From Candidatus Pelearchaeum sp. (GTDB lineage Archaea; Thermoproteota; Nitrososphaeria_A; Caldarchaeales; Caldarchaeaceae), in assembly GCA_015520425.1 (NCBI GenBank), contig WAQC01000032.1, positions 1 through 43,497 of the forward strand: a stretch of 43,497 nucleotides of DNA, read 5' to 3'. This document shows, piece by piece, positions 30,855-39,447 of the stretch (its first letter is position 1; the number at the start of each line of letters is the position of its first letter). The position numbers and the translations under genes are program-made. A model generated the notes under the pieces. That model searched no databases, was not told the origin of the DNA, and saw only the letters and a program-made list of their open reading frames with translations.

Positions 30855-31267
30855 ACGGTGAATATTGTTACCATGATTAAGGTCGTAGGCTCTCCCGTCG
30901 GCTGAGGCTGTTTGAAAAATCCCACATGCACGAAGTTCTGATTACCCTCCCTGCTAGTCCATACATATACTCTATTCACACCGTTGGGTTTGCATTCCTG
31001 CTCTATGAAGACCTGCAAGACCGCCTGGACGTTCCCTATTTCATGGGGCTGGAAATACGATACATAGCCGCGCTGTATCTCCAACATGGCGCTGCATCTA
31101 TGCGCCTCCACCACTTCAAACCCGTTCTGTTGTAGCATGCCTTTAACGTCCTGGATAACCTTGTCGCGCGTGAGCGGCGGATACGGTGCTGGTCCTCTCG
31201 GCGGGTATTGGTAGGGAGGAGGCCCTGGCGGATAGCCTGGTGGTGGGGGAGATGGGGGATACGACAA
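30851..31267 (-). CDS. YPP-rich N-terminus plus small soluble domain, unknown
   Basis: The protein has 138 residues from TTG 31267, preceded by GGGTGA; a TTG at 31306 would add 13. The chosen start gives MSYPPSPPPPGYPPG, matching the MTYPP and YPPSPP starts of neighbouring cluster genes. A Pro/Tyr-rich arm of about 35 residues leads to a domain of about 100 residues (TRDKVIQDVKGMLQQNGFEV, YFQPHEIGNVQAVLQVFIEQ) with two cysteines and no membrane helix. It converges with the seven-Cys gene by a 4-base overlap and lies downstream of Dtd2. I do not recognise it. Confidence 0.65.
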   Translation of the reverse strand: MSYPPSPPPPGYPPGPPPYQYPPRGPAPYPPLTRDKVIQDVKGMLQQNGFEVVEAHRCSAMLEIQRGYVSYFQPHEIGNVQAVLQVFIEQECKPNGVNRVYVWTSREGNQNFVHVGFFKQPQPTGEPTTLIMVTIFTV

Positions 31268-31316
31268 GGCAGTAATCACCCGTGCTACTCTCCAATTCTC
31301 TACCAATAATTAAGCA

Positions 31317-32132
31317 TTAAAGCCTCACATAATCAACTCCAATCTCGCTCAACTCCTCTAGCAGTTTCTGACGTTGTTCCGAGTTTATTCCCTTCCAATC
31401 AACGTATGCGAGTCTTGGTTTCTCCACCGTCTTCTCAAACGCTTCCCGTATCATTTTGCTTGATAGTGGGAAGTGGTATTTCGGCGCTATGTGGCCGAAG
31501 GCTACCCTCTCCTGTAATACTAGGGGCGTGAATCGCGGCGTATAGTGGCCGCCGCCAAAACCAACAGCTATCTCAGGAGCATTCACATGCTCAGCCGCGC
31601 ATGCTGCTAGACATGCCTCTGCAACAATCTCACCCATCTTCGGGTTGTTCCACTCTGCTGGGGAGCTGCCTAGCTCTACGAAGAGTAGGGGCTTCTCCGA
31701 ATAGGGTCCGTGATGCGTTGCTTCCATACCCACATCCCATCCAGCTAGCCCAGCCTCTTCCACTAGGCGTCTCAGCTTGCTTACAGCAGAAAATATCGCG
31801 CGTGCGGATGTGGTGGCGAGAGAGCTTGGCCTACCTCCAAACTCCGCCTTCTCACCCCAGTTACCTACTGGATGAGACAGCACGGCCTTCACCCCAGCCT
31901 CCGAAACATGCTTAGACGCCACAACAATAAGCCCCGCATCAATACTGGAAACCTCATCATCAGCATAGATTGAAGGCCTATTTACCGTGATTATCCTAAT
32001 ATCCCCACGCCTATAGACGGGGTTCCCAAACATGCTGGAAGAATCTTCTCTGAAGCCGAATGACTCTATCAGCCGCTCCCTTATGTTGAGCGAGGCTGGG
32101 TCCTCTTTGGAGCAGAGTATGACTTTGTCCAT
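31317..32132 (-). CDS. dtdA: D-aminoacyl-tRNA deacylase, archaeal/plant type (Dtd2)
   Basis: The 271-residue enzyme cleaves D-amino acids from mischarged tRNAs. Family landmarks are EATHHGPYSEKPLLFVELGS, the SPAEWNNPKMGEIVAEA helix and AVGFGGGHYTPRFTPLVL, where His and Gly residues line the active site. The N-terminal half (KVILCSKEDPASLNIRERLI) is also typical. Length is normal. The ATG is clear. The downstream YPP-rich gene may be co-transcribed. Confidence rests on the full set of motifs. Confidence 0.92.
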   Translation of the reverse strand: MDKVILCSKEDPASLNIRERLIESFGFREDSSSMFGNPVYRRGDIRIITVNRPSIYADDEVSSIDAGLIVVASKHVSEAGVKAVLSHPVGNWGEKAEFGGRPSSLATTSARAIFSAVSKLRRLVEEAGLAGWDVGMEATHHGPYSEKPLLFVELGSSPAEWNNPKMGEIVAEACLAACAAEHVNAPEIAVGFGGGHYTPRFTPLVLQERVAFGHIAPKYHFPLSSKMIREAFEKTVEKPRLAYVDWKGINSEQRQKLLEELSEIGVDYVRL

Positions 32133-32201
32133 GACTGTTATGCTGTCGTTGCGCTGGCGACTATTAATTTATGATGGGACACCGTTTATTATCGTGGATG
32201 C

Positions 32202-33044
32202 ATGTCGGCTGGCGTTGGGCTAATCACATCTCACGTTGCCCGCGAGGTTCTCTCCAGAAGGGGGAGGGAGGGCCAGGTAAGAATCTCCCTTGACCTAGGC
32301 TTGTCCAGCGAGCTGTGCGAGATACGTAGCGAGGGGCTCTACGCTAGGGGAGTTTTACTTGAATGGGATTTTCTGGAAACGGTCTCGGAGGATGAGCGGG
32401 GAATATATACGGTTGAGACACCACCGCGCAAGCTCTACTTCTCGGCATCAGGCCATTTCTACATGCTAACCATGACCTCCTGGGGCCACGCACCTACGGT
32501 TGAGATAGACGGCGTGCACATGCACCGCGTAAAGGGTATGTTTCCTGAGGAGGATGCGCGGAGAAAGGTTGAGCTTATGGGCAGGCTAAGATGCAAGAGT
32601 GTTCTAGACATTTGTACGGGGCTGGGCTACACCGCCATCTGGGCCAAGAAGCTAGGCGCGTGTAGTGTTAAGACGATAGAGAAGGACGAGAACATCCTAG
32701 AGCTGGCCAGATACAACCCATGGTCGCGCGAGCTCTTCGCTGGAGGTATAGAGATAATCACAGGCGACGCGGTGAGCATAGTGGATGAGCTGGATGAACG
32801 GTTTGACGCAATATTAAACGACCCGCCCACGATTAAGATTGCTGGCGAGCTATATAGCAGGCAGTTCTATCAACGTCTATACGAGCTTCTGAAGCGCGGA
32901 GGTATTCTCATACACTATGTAGGAGAGCCTGGTGTGCGTTCGGGTAAGCGGATTTATGTGGGTGTCTTGGAGAGGCTTAGGAGCGCTGGCTTCAGCGCGA
33001 GCTTTGACCACTCCACACGCTGCGTTAAGGCGGTCAAGGTTTAA
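32202..33044 (+). CDS. SAM-dependent methyltransferase (archaeal COG2521 type)
   Basis: The 280-residue protein has an N-terminal domain (about 1-115) containing KLYFSASGHFYMLTMTSWGH. A Rossmann methyltransferase follows: SVLDICTGLGYTAIWAKKLG (SAM loop), KTIEKDENILELA (ribose-binding acidic residue), ITGDAVSIVDEL, and DAILNDPPTIKI. NDPPT resembles the NPPY-type motif of amino-group methyltransferases. The layout fits an archaeal family of predicted methyltransferases with no settled substrate. A DNA, tRNA or small-molecule amine is possible. It lies 52 bases before lysS and may share its transcript. Confidence 0.82.
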   Translation: MSAGVGLITSHVAREVLSRRGREGQVRISLDLGLSSELCEIRSEGLYARGVLLEWDFLETVSEDERGIYTVETPPRKLYFSASGHFYMLTMTSWGHAPTVEIDGVHMHRVKGMFPEEDARRKVELMGRLRCKSVLDICTGLGYTAIWAKKLGACSVKTIEKDENILELARYNPWSRELFAGGIEIITGDAVSIVDELDERFDAILNDPPTIKIAGELYSRQFYQRLYELLKRGGILIHYVGEPGVRSGKRIYVGVLERLRSAGFSASFDHSTRCVKAVKV

Positions 33045-33096
33045 ACCCTAATACCATGCTCTCTCAAGCTGCTAGGCTAGGGGAAGGACTTTAGCT

Positions 33097-34677
33097 ATGT
33101 CGCAGAGGCAGGTCATAGGGCTCGGCACTTGGATGGATAAGCTCGCCAGCAGGCTTGTGGAGCGCGAGAAGCGGCTAGGCCGCTCCCTAGAGCTCCTCAG
33201 AACCGAGGCTGGCATAGCAGCCTCTGGGATAGTCCACCTAGGGAGCATGGCCGACTCTGTGAGAGCCCACGCAGTAGCGCTTGCCCTCAAAAATCTTGGA
33301 TACAACTCCGAGACGATACAGTTCGCGGATGATATGGATGGTCTTAGAAGCGTTCCAGCGGAGCTTCCCCGCGAGGTTGGGAAATACCTGCTCCACCCAG
33401 TATCGCTAATCCCAGACCCATTCAACTGCCATGGCTCATACGCGGAGCACATGGAGTATCTCCTGCTTGACGCGCTTGAAAAGGCTGGGATAAGGGCGAC
33501 GTTCATGAGAGCATACGACGCATACAAGAGCGGGATACTCACAGAACAGATAAGGAAGATACTCAAAAACCATAAAGCGGTAGGCGAGAAGATTAACGAA
33601 CTCACAGGGCAGAAGAAGTTTCTTGACACGCTCCCATACTTCCCAATATGCGGAAACTGCGGGAGAGTCTATACAGCCTATGCATACAAGTTTGAGTCTG
33701 GGAGTGGTAAGGTTCTCTACCGTTGTAAGGGTGTTACGGTTAAGGGTGTCTGGCACGAGGGATGCGGCTATGAGGGGGAAGCGGACATAAAGAAGGCTGA
33801 CGGGAAGCTCTCGTGGAAGGTTGAGTGGGCCGCGCGATGGGCGGCGCTGGACATAAGGTTTGAAGCATACGGGAAAGACCTAGCCAACTCAATAATGGTA
33901 AACGACTGGGTCTCGCGCGAGATTCTTCAATTTGAGCCGCCCATGCACGTCCAATACGAGCTTTTCCTAGACGAGTCAAAGAGGAAGATATCCAAGTCGC
34001 GTGGGGTTAGTGTATTCACGCCGCAGAGCTGGTATAGATACGGAACGCCCCAGAGCCTCATCCTGCTCCTGCTCAAGCGTATAAAGGGGACACGCGTAAT
34101 CTCGCCACCGCTAATCCCAGCGTTGATGAACGAGCTGGACAGGCTACAAGACGCATACTACTCTGGAAGCGGCGACATAAAGTCTAGGGGCCTCTTCATG
34201 TATATCTATAACCTAGAGCCCCCGCGAGAGCCGCCCTCAAAAGTTCCCTACACCCTCCTCACCCAGCTTGCGGGCGCGGCTCCCGATGGGGCTGAGGAGC
34301 AGTTCGTGATAAGCCGCCTACAACGCTACGGCTACAAGGTTGACGACACAGTAAGGGAGAGGGTTAGGATGGCGATAAACTTCGTCAAAGACTTCGGCCA
34401 GGTGGAGGTCAAGCCAGTACAACTATCCGAGAACCAGAAGAAAGCGATTAACGAGCTAATCAAAGTCATAGAGAAGGCTGGAAGCGGCGACGAGATACAG
34501 AACGGAATATTCAACGCGGCGCGAAACAACGGCCTACAGCCAGCAGAGTTCTTCAGAACACTCTACGAGGTGCTGATAGGACAGCCGAGAGGGCCGCGTC
34601 TTGGGCCGTATATCTTTGAAGACCTAGGTCGTGAGAGGACGATAGAGAAGTTGCGCGAAGCCGTTGGTAGGCCGTAG
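33097..34677 (+). CDS. lysS: Lysyl-tRNA synthetase, class I
   Basis: The 526-residue enzyme charges tRNA-Lys by the class I route found in most archaea. The HIGH-type motif reads HLGS (47-50) and the KMSKS-type motif KISKS (297-301). A zinc-binding insert CGNCGRVYTAYAYK to GCGYEG lies between, as does the QFADDMDGLR region of the active site. The C-terminal helical anticodon-binding domain is complete. Length matches archaeal LysK proteins. It is followed 76 bases later by the SSB gene, which has its own TATA box. Confidence 0.96.
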   Translation: MSQRQVIGLGTWMDKLASRLVEREKRLGRSLELLRTEAGIAASGIVHLGSMADSVRAHAVALALKNLGYNSETIQFADDMDGLRSVPAELPREVGKYLLHPVSLIPDPFNCHGSYAEHMEYLLLDALEKAGIRATFMRAYDAYKSGILTEQIRKILKNHKAVGEKINELTGQKKFLDTLPYFPICGNCGRVYTAYAYKFESGSGKVLYRCKGVTVKGVWHEGCGYEGEADIKKADGKLSWKVEWAARWAALDIRFEAYGKDLANSIMVNDWVSREILQFEPPMHVQYELFLDESKRKISKSRGVSVFTPQSWYRYGTPQSLILLLLKRIKGTRVISPPLIPALMNELDRLQDAYYSGSGDIKSRGLFMYIYNLEPPREPPSKVPYTLLTQLAGAAPDGAEEQFVISRLQRYGYKVDDTVRERVRMAINFVKDFGQVEVKPVQLSENQKKAINELIKVIEKAGSGDEIQNGIFNAARNNGLQPAEFFRTLYEVLIGQPRGPRLGPYIFEDLGRERTIEKLREAVGRP

Positions 34678-34696
34678 TTTTTGGGCTTAGCCATAG

Positions 34697-34705
34697 ATTT
34701 AAATA
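34697..34705 (+). promoter_or_regulatory. TATA box for ssb
   Basis: GATTTAAAT is centred about 53 bases before the TTG start of the SSB gene and should give a leader of about 25 bases. The purine run AAAGAAAGG lies directly before the TTG. Confidence 0.45.
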
Positions 34706-34753
34706 AGAGGCTGGTACGGAATATGCGCACCTAAAAGAGCGTGTAAAGAAAGG

Positions 34754-35179
34754 TTGAGTGAAATAGTTAAGATAGGTAGTTTGACTCCGCGCTCGCGCGG
34801 AGTAAACCTAGTGGCTAAGGTTGTTGAGAAGCCGCCGACGAAGACTGTTTCTTCACAGTACGACCAGTCGGAGCATACGCTGTCTGAAGCTCTGATAGCA
34901 GACGACACAGGCGCTATAAAGCTGATTCTCTGGGACGACAACGCGGAGAAGGTTAATGAGGGCGATACGATAAAGGTGAACAACGGTTTTGTCAAGGTCT
35001 TCCGTGGTAGGATGCAGCTGAATCTGGGTAGGTATGGCTCTGTGGAGCTGTCAGATGAGGTTCTTGAGAACATAAACACGGAGAACAACCTCTCCGCGAG
35101 GGAGACTTATAGCAGCGACTACGGCTACCAGAGTAGGGGCTACGGCCAGCGCCGCCCATTTAGACGGGGAAGACTCTAA
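34754..35179 (+). CDS. ssb: Single-stranded DNA-binding protein, crenarchaeal OB-fold type
   Basis: The 141-residue protein has one OB fold (about 3-110): VKIGSLTPRSRGVNLVAKVV, SEALIADDTGAIKLILWDDN, GDTIKVNNGFVKVFRGRMQL. A flexible tail rich in Tyr, Gly and Arg ends it (YGYQSRGYGQRRPFRRGRL-like). This matches the Sulfolobus SSB plan, though the tail here is basic to the end rather than acidic. It protects single-stranded DNA in replication and repair. The start is TTG; no better in-frame start exists and the alignment with known SSBs begins there. Confidence 0.88.
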   Translation: MSEIVKIGSLTPRSRGVNLVAKVVEKPPTKTVSSQYDQSEHTLSEALIADDTGAIKLILWDDNAEKVNEGDTIKVNNGFVKVFRGRMQLNLGRYGSVELSDEVLENINTENNLSARETYSSDYGYQSRGYGQRRPFRRGRL

Positions 35180-35200
35180 GAACCAAACCGCCTTAAACTC

Positions 35201-35232
35201 CCCCTTCCCTTATTCTTTATTCTTCATTCTTC
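35201..35232 (+). terminator. Pyrimidine-rich terminator between convergent genes
   Basis: A tract of C and T (CCCCTTCCCTTATTCTTTAT and on) follows the ssb stop and runs into the last codons of the facing NfeD gene. It is a likely plus-strand transcript end. Confidence 0.35.
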
Positions 35233-36528
35233 AACAGGCTCTACCAGCAGAAGACCCTCTCTGCGCTCAACTATCCTAACCTTCTGCCCTTTCCTAATCT
35301 CCGTCTTGGAGGTAGCTCTCCAGTACTCGCCTGAGACCAAGATGTAACCCTCCTCACCTGGCTTTAAGTCGTCCACGGCCTTGCCAACACCACCGAGATA
35401 CTGCTCAAAATAGCTCCTTCTCTTCTGTATCCTGAGCGCTTTATAGATTAGGAAGACGAAGATAGCACCAGCGACTGCAGTTGATACTCCTACTGAGAAG
35501 TATAGTTGTTGCAGCCATTCTTCGGAGACGTATATGGGGTAGGGCGGGTATCCTATGAGGAGAATCAGGCCTAGGGTTAGTGCGAAGATTCCTCCTAGGC
35601 CTGCTGCTCCGAATCCTGGTGTGTGCAGCTCAAAGATTATGAGGGCAGCGCCTATGGCTGCGAGTAGTATTCCTATGATATTCACGTTGAAGCCCTGACC
35701 CAGGAGCCCTAGGAGTATCATTATGCCCCCAGCTACCTCAGCGCCCCACCCAGGGCTCGTGAAACCAAGTATCAAGACCAGTATCCCTATGGAGAGGAGA
35801 AGACTGGAAACCAGCGGGTCTGAGAAGAGCGCTATTATTGAAGACCTTATGCTAGGCCCCGCCTTAACCAGCTTAGCCCCATTAAGGTCTAGAGTTCTCT
35901 CCCCACCAAGCCTATACACCGTCGCCCCATCCGCTTTCTCTAGAAGCTCCTCAGGCGACTCTGCTATTGCTTCTATAACCCCCAGCCTAAGCGCCTCCTC
36001 TGGGCCTAGGTTGTCATTATGCGTGATGAACCTAACAGCTTGGGTTGCGTTTCGCTTATGCAGCTCGGCGAGGGAGCTCATCTTGGCTGTGAGGAAGTTT
36101 ATGAGCTTGGTCTCGTTGCTCGGCTGGCCGCCGACAACTGGCTGGGCAGAGCCTATCAGCGTGTAGGGAGCCATCGCAGCATAGTCTGTCGCCATGAGTA
36201 TGTAGGTGCCTGCTGAGAGCGCCTGCTTGCCAGCTGGGTAGACGAAGCCTATCACGGGTGTGGGAGACTCTAGTATGGCGTCAATTATCCTGAACATGGC
36301 GTCGCCGAGGCCGCCGAAGGTGTCCAACGTCATGAGAACTGCCTCATAGTCTCCAGCGTTTCTTAGGTTCTCCTCAACATAGTCAGCCATGCCTGGCGAG
36401 ACGTAGCCGTTAAGCTCCAGCCAGAGGACGCGCTTCTCATCAGTAGAGCCATAGCTATCAGAAGCGGCGAGTAAAGCTGAAAAAGATATGAGGAATATTG
36501 CTATGGTTATAGTTGCGGCTCTATTCAT
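35224..36528 (-). CDS. NfeD-family membrane-bound serine protease (ClpP class)
   Basis: The 434 residues start with a signal (ITIAIFLISFSALLAASDSYG). A ClpP-like serine protease domain follows (LMTLDTFGGLGDAMFRIIDA; the nucleophile Ser in KQALSAGTYILMATDYAAMA; a probable catalytic Lys in ELHKRNATQAVRFI). Four to five membrane helices (about 235-345) and a C-terminal NfeD OB domain (GKAVDDLKPGEEGYILVSGE) complete it. This is the full-length form known from Pyrococcus PH1510, which cleaves hydrophobic stomatin tails. Its start overlaps the stomatin gene end by four bases, the usual operon pair. Role: membrane-protein quality control. Confidence 0.92.
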   Translation of the reverse strand: MNRAATITIAIFLISFSALLAASDSYGSTDEKRVLWLELNGYVSPGMADYVEENLRNAGDYEAVLMTLDTFGGLGDAMFRIIDAILESPTPVIGFVYPAGKQALSAGTYILMATDYAAMAPYTLIGSAQPVVGGQPSNETKLINFLTAKMSSLAELHKRNATQAVRFITHNDNLGPEEALRLGVIEAIAESPEELLEKADGATVYRLGGERTLDLNGAKLVKAGPSIRSSIIALFSDPLVSSLLLSIGILVLILGFTSPGWGAEVAGGIMILLGLLGQGFNVNIIGILLAAIGAALIIFELHTPGFGAAGLGGIFALTLGLILLIGYPPYPIYVSEEWLQQLYFSVGVSTAVAGAIFVFLIYKALRIQKRRSYFEQYLGGVGKAVDDLKPGEEGYILVSGEYWRATSKTEIRKGQKVRIVERREGLLLVEPVEE

Positions 36529-37319
36529 CTCTTCTTTGACGACTCTATCATACCCATCATAGCAGCCATTTCCTTAAGCCCGCTACTCTCGGTAATCACT
36601 ATCATGTTCTTCTCTCTAGCTATCTCAGCCCATGTCTGGAGTTCGCGAAGCCTCATGGCGGATGGGTTCTGGGCATAGTAGTCGGCTGCCTCAGCCATCT
36701 TCTGCGCTGCCTGCAGCTCTCCCTCAGCCATGATTATCCTGCTCCTCCTCTCGCGCTCAGCCTCAGCCTGCTTGGCGATAGCCCTCTGCATCGTCTCAGG
36801 TATCACCACATCACGTATTGCTACCGTTGTCACCTTAATACCCCAAGGCTCCGTAGCCTCATCAAGTATCTGCTGTATCCGCTTGTTAATCTCTTCCCTC
36901 CTAGTGAGGAGGTCGTCAAACTCCACCTGGCCTATGACATCACGCAGCGTGGTCTGAGCCAACATGGCAGAGGCTGTTATGTAGTCCTTAACACGCACAA
37001 CAGCAGCAATAGGGTCATTAACCCTGAAATAGACGATAGCATCAACATCAACAGTTACGTTATCCTTCGTGATTATACGCTGTTTGGGTACGTCAAGTGT
37101 TATTAGCCTTAGGTCAACGATGCGCCGCTTATCTATTATTGGCAGTATTATGACCAGCCCAGGCCCCTTGGCGCCGAGTAGCCTACCCAGCCTGAAGATG
37201 ACCACACGCTCATATTCTGTAGCTATCTTAATGGCCGATGATAGCAGCCCTAGTATTATTATGAGCAGGAAGATTGTTAGAAAGATGTTTCCAGGTGTGA
37301 GCTGTGCTAATACGCTCAT
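36525..37319 (-). CDS. Stomatin/SPFH-family protein (slipin)
   Basis: The 264-residue protein has an N-terminal membrane hairpin or helix (IFLTIFLLIIILGLLSSAIK) and the SPFH domain (YERVVIFRLGRLLGAKGPGL to VAIRDVVIPETMQRAIAKQA). A helical, Ala/Glu-rich oligomerisation segment (RSRIIMAEGELQAAQKMAEA) comes last. It forms membrane-bound oligomers and is the known substrate and partner of the NfeD protease encoded next to it. The ATG is clear. Confidence 0.94.
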   Translation of the reverse strand: MSVLAQLTPGNIFLTIFLLIIILGLLSSAIKIATEYERVVIFRLGRLLGAKGPGLVIILPIIDKRRIVDLRLITLDVPKQRIITKDNVTVDVDAIVYFRVNDPIAAVVRVKDYITASAMLAQTTLRDVIGQVEFDDLLTRREEINKRIQQILDEATEPWGIKVTTVAIRDVVIPETMQRAIAKQAEAERERRSRIIMAEGELQAAQKMAEAADYYAQNPSAMRLRELQTWAEIAREKNMIVITESSGLKEMAAMMGMIESSKKR

Positions 37320-37349
37320 AGTGCAGCAAGTTGATTAATTCATTACACA

Positions 37350-37359
37350 CTATAATAGT
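37350..37359 (-). promoter_or_regulatory. TATA box for stomatin-NfeD operon
   Basis: On the minus strand ACTATTATAG is centred about 36 bases before the stomatin ATG, giving a leader of about nine bases. A second TATA-like TATAAA lies at 37370-37375, and CATATATATC at 37450-37459 faces the plus-strand gene. Confidence 0.4.
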
Positions 37360-37490
37360 TTTTGCCGATATAAACTGCATAATTCTCCGCATCTACGCGA
37401 GCCCTAGCCCGAAAATACGCCGATATTATGCGTAGTTTCCGCGGGATGGCACATATATATCAATACAGACCGTATAAAACTTGGCTGAGT

Positions 37491-39011
37491 ATGGCGCACA
37501 TTCCAGACCAGGAGGGAGTAAGTGAGCAGGATGTGGGTAGCGAGTCCCAGCCTAAGGAGGTTGGGGGTGAGGCAATGAAGCGCCTCACCGAGTTGGGCTT
37601 GGATGAGCAAACAATCAACGCATTACTGGAATTATTCGCCTCTCTAGAGAAACAACCCGCTAAGCTGCGTAAATATATCAAGACAGCTCTGAGGCTTAGG
37701 GAGCTTGAGCGTGAAACGGGAAAAAGCTTCACAGTCCTTCTCCGCGAATATGATAAGAAGTTTAAAGAGAGTGTGAAGCTTGAGTATGCGATAAGCGAGC
37801 TTAAGGCGAAGCGTGAGAAGATAGAGGAAGACCTGAAGATATACATGGAGCAGCAGAAACTAACGTTAGATAAGGTCAATAAGGCGTCCAACCTCTTCAA
37901 GCTCCTTGAGAGTCATGGCATCTCTACACAAGACTTGGAACTACTCGTCTCCGCTGCCAAGCAGCTTAAGGAGATTGGAGGAGACCCAGCTAAGCTTCTA
38001 GAGATGCTGGACGCGCGTAAGTCTCTCTTGAGCGAGATTGAGGAGCTGGAGAGTCGTAAGAAGAGTCTTGAAGAAGAGCTGGCGGCGATAGAATCTTCCA
38101 AGAAGGAGAAGGAGGAGCAGATAGCGGCTCTCATAGACGCTGAGCCAGAGTTCAACAGCATAATGGAGGCGAGGAGCAGGCTTAAGGCTGAGGTAGAACA
38201 GCTTGAGGATAGAGTGAATGAGCTAAACTCCAAGATAGAAGAACTGACACGCGAGTACGAGTCATTATACGGTTATCGCGGCAAGGCTGAGGAGATAGAG
38301 AATGAGATAAGACAGAAGCAGGAGCTTCTCGCATCGCTGGATGAGGAGATAAGCAAGAAAGAGGAGCAGGTTAAGATTCTTGAGGAAGAGGTTGATGCGG
38401 CGCGTTCGCTGCTCAACCTGATGCAGAACCCAGAGATAGTCCCAAATGAGGAGATTGAGACGCTTGCTCACCAGCTTCTAAACATAGTCAAGGTTAGGAA
38501 GGGAGAGCTTCCAGCGTTGAGGCCGCTTGAGCAGAGTTTGACGGAGAACGCGCGGAAGAGGATAGTTGAGCTGATTCTCCCAGCCATTAGGAGCGAGCTT
38601 GTCCCCAAGTGGGTGTTTGACAAGCTTGAGAAGGAGTTTAAGGCTCTGGCTGAGAAGCGCGTGGCTCTTGAGGCAGAGCTCGCGGAGCTCAGGAAGCTAT
38701 ACACCGAGCAGCGGCAGGAGAGGCCACCGCCACCAGCGCAGGAGGCTACCCAAGAAGCTGTAGAAAAAACGGAGACACGGCCAGCAGTGGCCTTCTTCAA
38801 GAGACTAAGCACCAAGCAGGAACTCACAAACACGATAGAGAAGAAAGCCCGCGTCAAATGCCCACACTGCGGTGAAGGGACGATAGTCATGCTACCAGTG
38901 AGAGAGGACTTGGAGGAAGCCGCCGAGGCTGGAGATAAAATCGTCCTAGAATGCAGTAGCTGCAGGCGCGATATACAGCTTAACCCCGCGACGCTTCTCC
39001 GCTATTATTAG
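37491..39011 (+). CDS. Long coiled-coil protein with C-terminal zinc ribbon
   Basis: The protein has about 506 residues from ATG 37491. A start at 37575 (MKRLTELGLDEQ) behind AAGGAGG and GGTGAGG is also good; the far upstream ATG at 37428 is unlikely. A helical N-terminal domain (about 30-85) is followed by about 250 residues of heptad coiled coil (EIEELESRKKSLEEELAAIE and more) and helices. After a PPPPAQEATQEA linker comes a zinc ribbon (CPHCGEGT to LECSSCRRD). The shape recalls SMC/Rad50-like scaffolds but there is no Walker motif. It leads the gene group that includes Hjc. Function unknown. Confidence 0.75.
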   Translation: MAHIPDQEGVSEQDVGSESQPKEVGGEAMKRLTELGLDEQTINALLELFASLEKQPAKLRKYIKTALRLRELERETGKSFTVLLREYDKKFKESVKLEYAISELKAKREKIEEDLKIYMEQQKLTLDKVNKASNLFKLLESHGISTQDLELLVSAAKQLKEIGGDPAKLLEMLDARKSLLSEIEELESRKKSLEEELAAIESSKKEKEEQIAALIDAEPEFNSIMEARSRLKAEVEQLEDRVNELNSKIEELTREYESLYGYRGKAEEIENEIRQKQELLASLDEEISKKEEQVKILEEEVDAARSLLNLMQNPEIVPNEEIETLAHQLLNIVKVRKGELPALRPLEQSLTENARKRIVELILPAIRSELVPKWVFDKLEKEFKALAEKRVALEAELAELRKLYTEQRQERPPPPAQEATQEAVEKTETRPAVAFFKRLSTKQELTNTIEKKARVKCPHCGEGTIVMLPVREDLEEAAEAGDKIVLECSSCRRDIQLNPATLLRYY

Positions 39012-39048
39012 AAAAAGGGGAGTTGTTATAGTTGGGAGGGGATAGGTG

Positions 39049-39423
39049 ATGGCTGACAGCAATCCAATAATTAAGATGCTATCATGGAAGACGCGCCTAC
39101 TCAGCGATTCGGATATAGAAGCCATATTAGCAGCGATAGCGAACATCAAGCAGCACCCCTTCACACTAACAGACATAACAGAACTCCTCCCCGAAGAGCT
39201 TGTAAAAGACCGTAGAAAGAGGAGAAGCATATCCACGCTCCTCACGAACCTAGTTCAGATAGGCTACCTCTCAAAGCCCAGCGAGCGGAAATGGGTGAAA
39301 AACTCGGCGTCGTTCAGCCATTTCCTAAGCCCGCTCATAATAGAGCTGGGCCAGATAGAGAAACGCCCACTACACCGCGAAAAAGAAAGGAAGATAGTAG
39401 ATATACGTGAGAAGGTGGTGTAA
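39049..39423 (+). CDS. Winged-helix-like small protein
   Basis: The protein has 124 residues from ATG 39049 (GTG 39046 directly before it); GGGAGGGGATAGG precedes. Helices DSDIEAILAAIANIKQ and FTLTDITELLPEELVKDRRK, RRSISTLLTNLVQIGYLSK and a following beta hairpin (RKWVKNSASF) resemble a winged-helix DNA-binding fold, with a basic tail (HREKERKIVDIREKVV). I do not recognise the family. It lies 12-24 bases before hjc and is likely co-transcribed, so a role in DNA repair or its control is the natural guess. Confidence 0.65.
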   Translation: MADSNPIIKMLSWKTRLLSDSDIEAILAAIANIKQHPFTLTDITELLPEELVKDRRKRRSISTLLTNLVQIGYLSKPSERKWVKNSASFSHFLSPLIIELGQIEKRPLHREKERKIVDIREKVV

Positions 39424-39447
39424 AAGGAAAGGGAGGTGCTCTCCTTC

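Noticed and set aside
33072..33629. 185-residue minus-strand frame within lysS
   Set aside because: It is a shadow of the conserved class I LysRS catalytic domain; low-complexity Ser/Leu composition is typical of antisense frames.
38468..38890. Ser-rich minus-strand frames inside the coiled-coil gene
   Set aside because: They are antisense of Glu/Lys heptads, which read as Ser/Leu/Phe; not real genes.
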